A DNA stretch of 64,000 nt. It comes from Streptomyces peucetius (GTDB taxonomy: Bacteria > Actinomycetota > Actinomycetes > Streptomycetales > Streptomycetaceae). Both the position numbers and the translations under genes were made by a program. This document shows, piece by piece, positions 62,989 through 64,000 of the stretch (position 1 is its first letter; every line of letters starts with the position of its first letter). The stretch spans positions 62,001-126,000 of the forward strand of contig NZ_CP107567.1 in the NCBI RefSeq assembly GCF_025854275.1. Reading direction: 5' to 3'. The notes under the pieces were generated by a model, which did not search any database, was not told the DNA's origin, and saw only the letters and a list, made by a program, of their open reading frames with translations.

Positions 62989-63246
62989 CTAGGACGGCTC
63001 GTCCCAGCTCGACAGGCCCGGCGCGTCCTGCTGGTATCCGGGTCGGGTGCTGGACAGCCAGACTCGCCTGGCCACACGGGCATGCAGGTCCAGCCATTCC
63101 GGCAGCTCCGCCACACGCAGGCCGGCAGCCGGGCGGGATGCGGCGAAGGTCCAGGCCCGCATCCCGCCATCGTCGTCCAACTGCGCCGCAACGGCCGCCT
63201 GTTGCTCGACCACGTCGGCAACGACGCCCTTGGAGTAGTGCGGCAC
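62989..63246 (-). CDS. Hypothetical protein, possibly partial
   Basis: VVEQQAAVAAQLDDDGGMRA, WTFAASRPAAGLRVAELPEW and LDLHARVARRVWLSSTRPGY read like a genuine protein of about 80 residues. The start (63246) is not well supported, so it may be the 3' end of a longer, decayed gene. Family unknown. Confidence 0.4.
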   Translation of the reverse strand: MPHYSKGVVADVVEQQAAVAAQLDDDGGMRAWTFAASRPAAGLRVAELPEWLDLHARVARRVWLSSTRPGYQQDAPGLSSWDEPS

Positions 63247-63504
63247 CTCGGCAAGCGGCGCGTTGTCGAAGGCAGCGTCGCTGCTGTAGAAGTCGAACTG
63301 TTTCGCATGGAGGCGGAGATCGACCGGATCCTGCTGTGTGCGTCCGCGGACGGTGGAAGTTTCGGCCGTCTACTGACGGCGGCCCGCACGCCCGCTCATC
63401 GCCGGCACCGTCCCCCAGCCCTACAACCCGTGGGCCCGGAACCAGGCCGATGCAGCGATGCTCAACGTCCTCTCGCCGCTCTCCGGCCGGGCTGCAGAGC
63501 AGGC

Positions 63505-63705
63505 CCGCGGAGATGATGGAGGCAGCCCCCGGCTGGACGGAACAGGCGCATGGCAGAGCTTCCGCTGTCTGACGCCGCCCCGCCTGCGTCGTTACCTCCG
63601 ACTCGGCATCCTGCTCGGCTCGGTGTACCTCGTGCAGAACTTCGACGTGGTGTTCACGATCACCTCGGGCGGGCTGGGCACCGCCGACCTCCCTGGCAAC
63701 CTGTG
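63505..63705 (+). pseudogene. Sugar ABC transporter permease, fragment
   Basis: LDGTGAWQSFRCLTPPRLRR and YLRLGILLGSVYLVQNFDVV, FTITSGGLGTADLPGN match the EAA-loop region and following helix of MalF/UgpA-type permeases. A frame shift near 63530 separates PAEMMEAA from it. Neither end of the gene is present. It may be the partner of the binding protein at 58970. Confidence 0.75.
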
Positions 63706-63732
63706 CGACCGCTGGGCGGCCATGACGTGCTG

Positions 63733-64000
63733 AGCACCTCGGAGCCGAGGTCCTGATCTACGGCTCCGGCGCCATGGGCCTGATGGTGTCGAACTTGCCA
63801 AACGCACCGGCGCGGCGTCGGCCGACGTCCTCGACGTCAACCCGGAACGGCTCGCCACGGCCGGGCCCCTCGGCTGCACCGACGCGGCGGCGCCCGCCGA
63901 CGAGCTCGACCGCCCCGGGGGCTGGGGCGTCGTCATCGACGCGACCTGCAACGCCAAGGCCATCCAGGACGGGCTCGGCCGGGTCGCCAAGGGCGGCCCG
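63733..64000 (+). pseudogene. Zinc-dependent alcohol/polyol dehydrogenase, fragment at window end
   Basis: EHLGAEVLIYGSGAMGLMV is the Rossmann loop of a medium-chain dehydrogenase. After a shift at about 63790, ELAKRTGAASADVLDVNPER, LGCTDAAAPADELDRPGGWG and VVIDATCNAKAIQDGLGRVA continue it. The catalytic N-terminus is missing, and the gene runs out of the window. Confidence 0.75.

Overview
The window is high-GC actinobacterial DNA, most probably from a Streptomyces accessory or chromosome-arm region. The evidence is codon usage with strong GC3, frequent GTG starts, long antisense shadow ORFs, and family content typical of Streptomyces (GPP34, Trypco2, GlxA-like and PadR regulators, class-2-type secreted lipases). 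I found no rRNA or tRNA gene and no CRISPR array. The density of insertion sequences and broken genes is very high, as expected for a chromosome arm or integrated element rather than the core.

Region by region. (1) 1-7.1 kb: the 3' end of an Rhs/YD-repeat protein with a variable tip, a Nudix-like ORF, a GFA-family protein, a CoiA-like nuclease/zinc-finger protein, a frameshifted GNAT gene, a Nudix-DUF6624 fusion and an RmlD-like reductase. (2) 7.27-8.63 kb and 32.52-33.88 kb: two apparently identical IS3-family elements in opposite orientation, bracketing about 24 kb. (3) 8.7-12.5 kb: a C39-like peptidase coupled to a second MurF-type ligase, and a small membrane protein coupled to an Mrr-type nuclease. 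(4) 12.5-17.9 kb: a gpsA gene split into oppositely oriented halves, around a Trypco2 gene plus a trypsin/STAND-NTPase/TPR protein (a predicted conflict system), then a truncated tyrosine recombinase. (5) 18.0-21.1 kb: an IS21 element that appears to carry a DUF1877 passenger gene and has cut a HEAT-repeat gene. (6) 22.5-30 kb: a secreted metalloprotease, a CopC-like membrane-anchored protein, an Lrp / EamA exporter / aminotransferase cluster and a RidA protein. (7) 30-46.4 kb: an IS graveyard (ISL3, IS630, IS110, IS701, IS3, tyrosine recombinase) with surviving genes: GPP34, barstar, SMI1/KNR4, a phosphotransferase and two secreted proteins. (8) 46.8-54.5 kb: two secreted lipases, LysR, DJ-1/PfpI + TetR, IS5 relic and an anti-sigma-type ATPase. 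(9) 55-64 kb: a PadR-ABC exporter operon divergent from a sugar-binding lipoprotein, followed by decayed helicase, two-component system, sugar permease and alcohol dehydrogenase genes.

The most interesting items are the Trypco2/trypsin-STAND-TPR locus inside a rearranged gpsA gene, a relic IS110 left end whose non-coding part repeats 11 nt of its own target (as bridge RNAs do), the IS21 with a passenger gene, and the C39-MurF pair. Many conserved genes are broken by single-base changes, several in C/G runs, so either real decay or consensus error in the assembly must be considered. All calls rest on reading the sequence by eye; no search was run.
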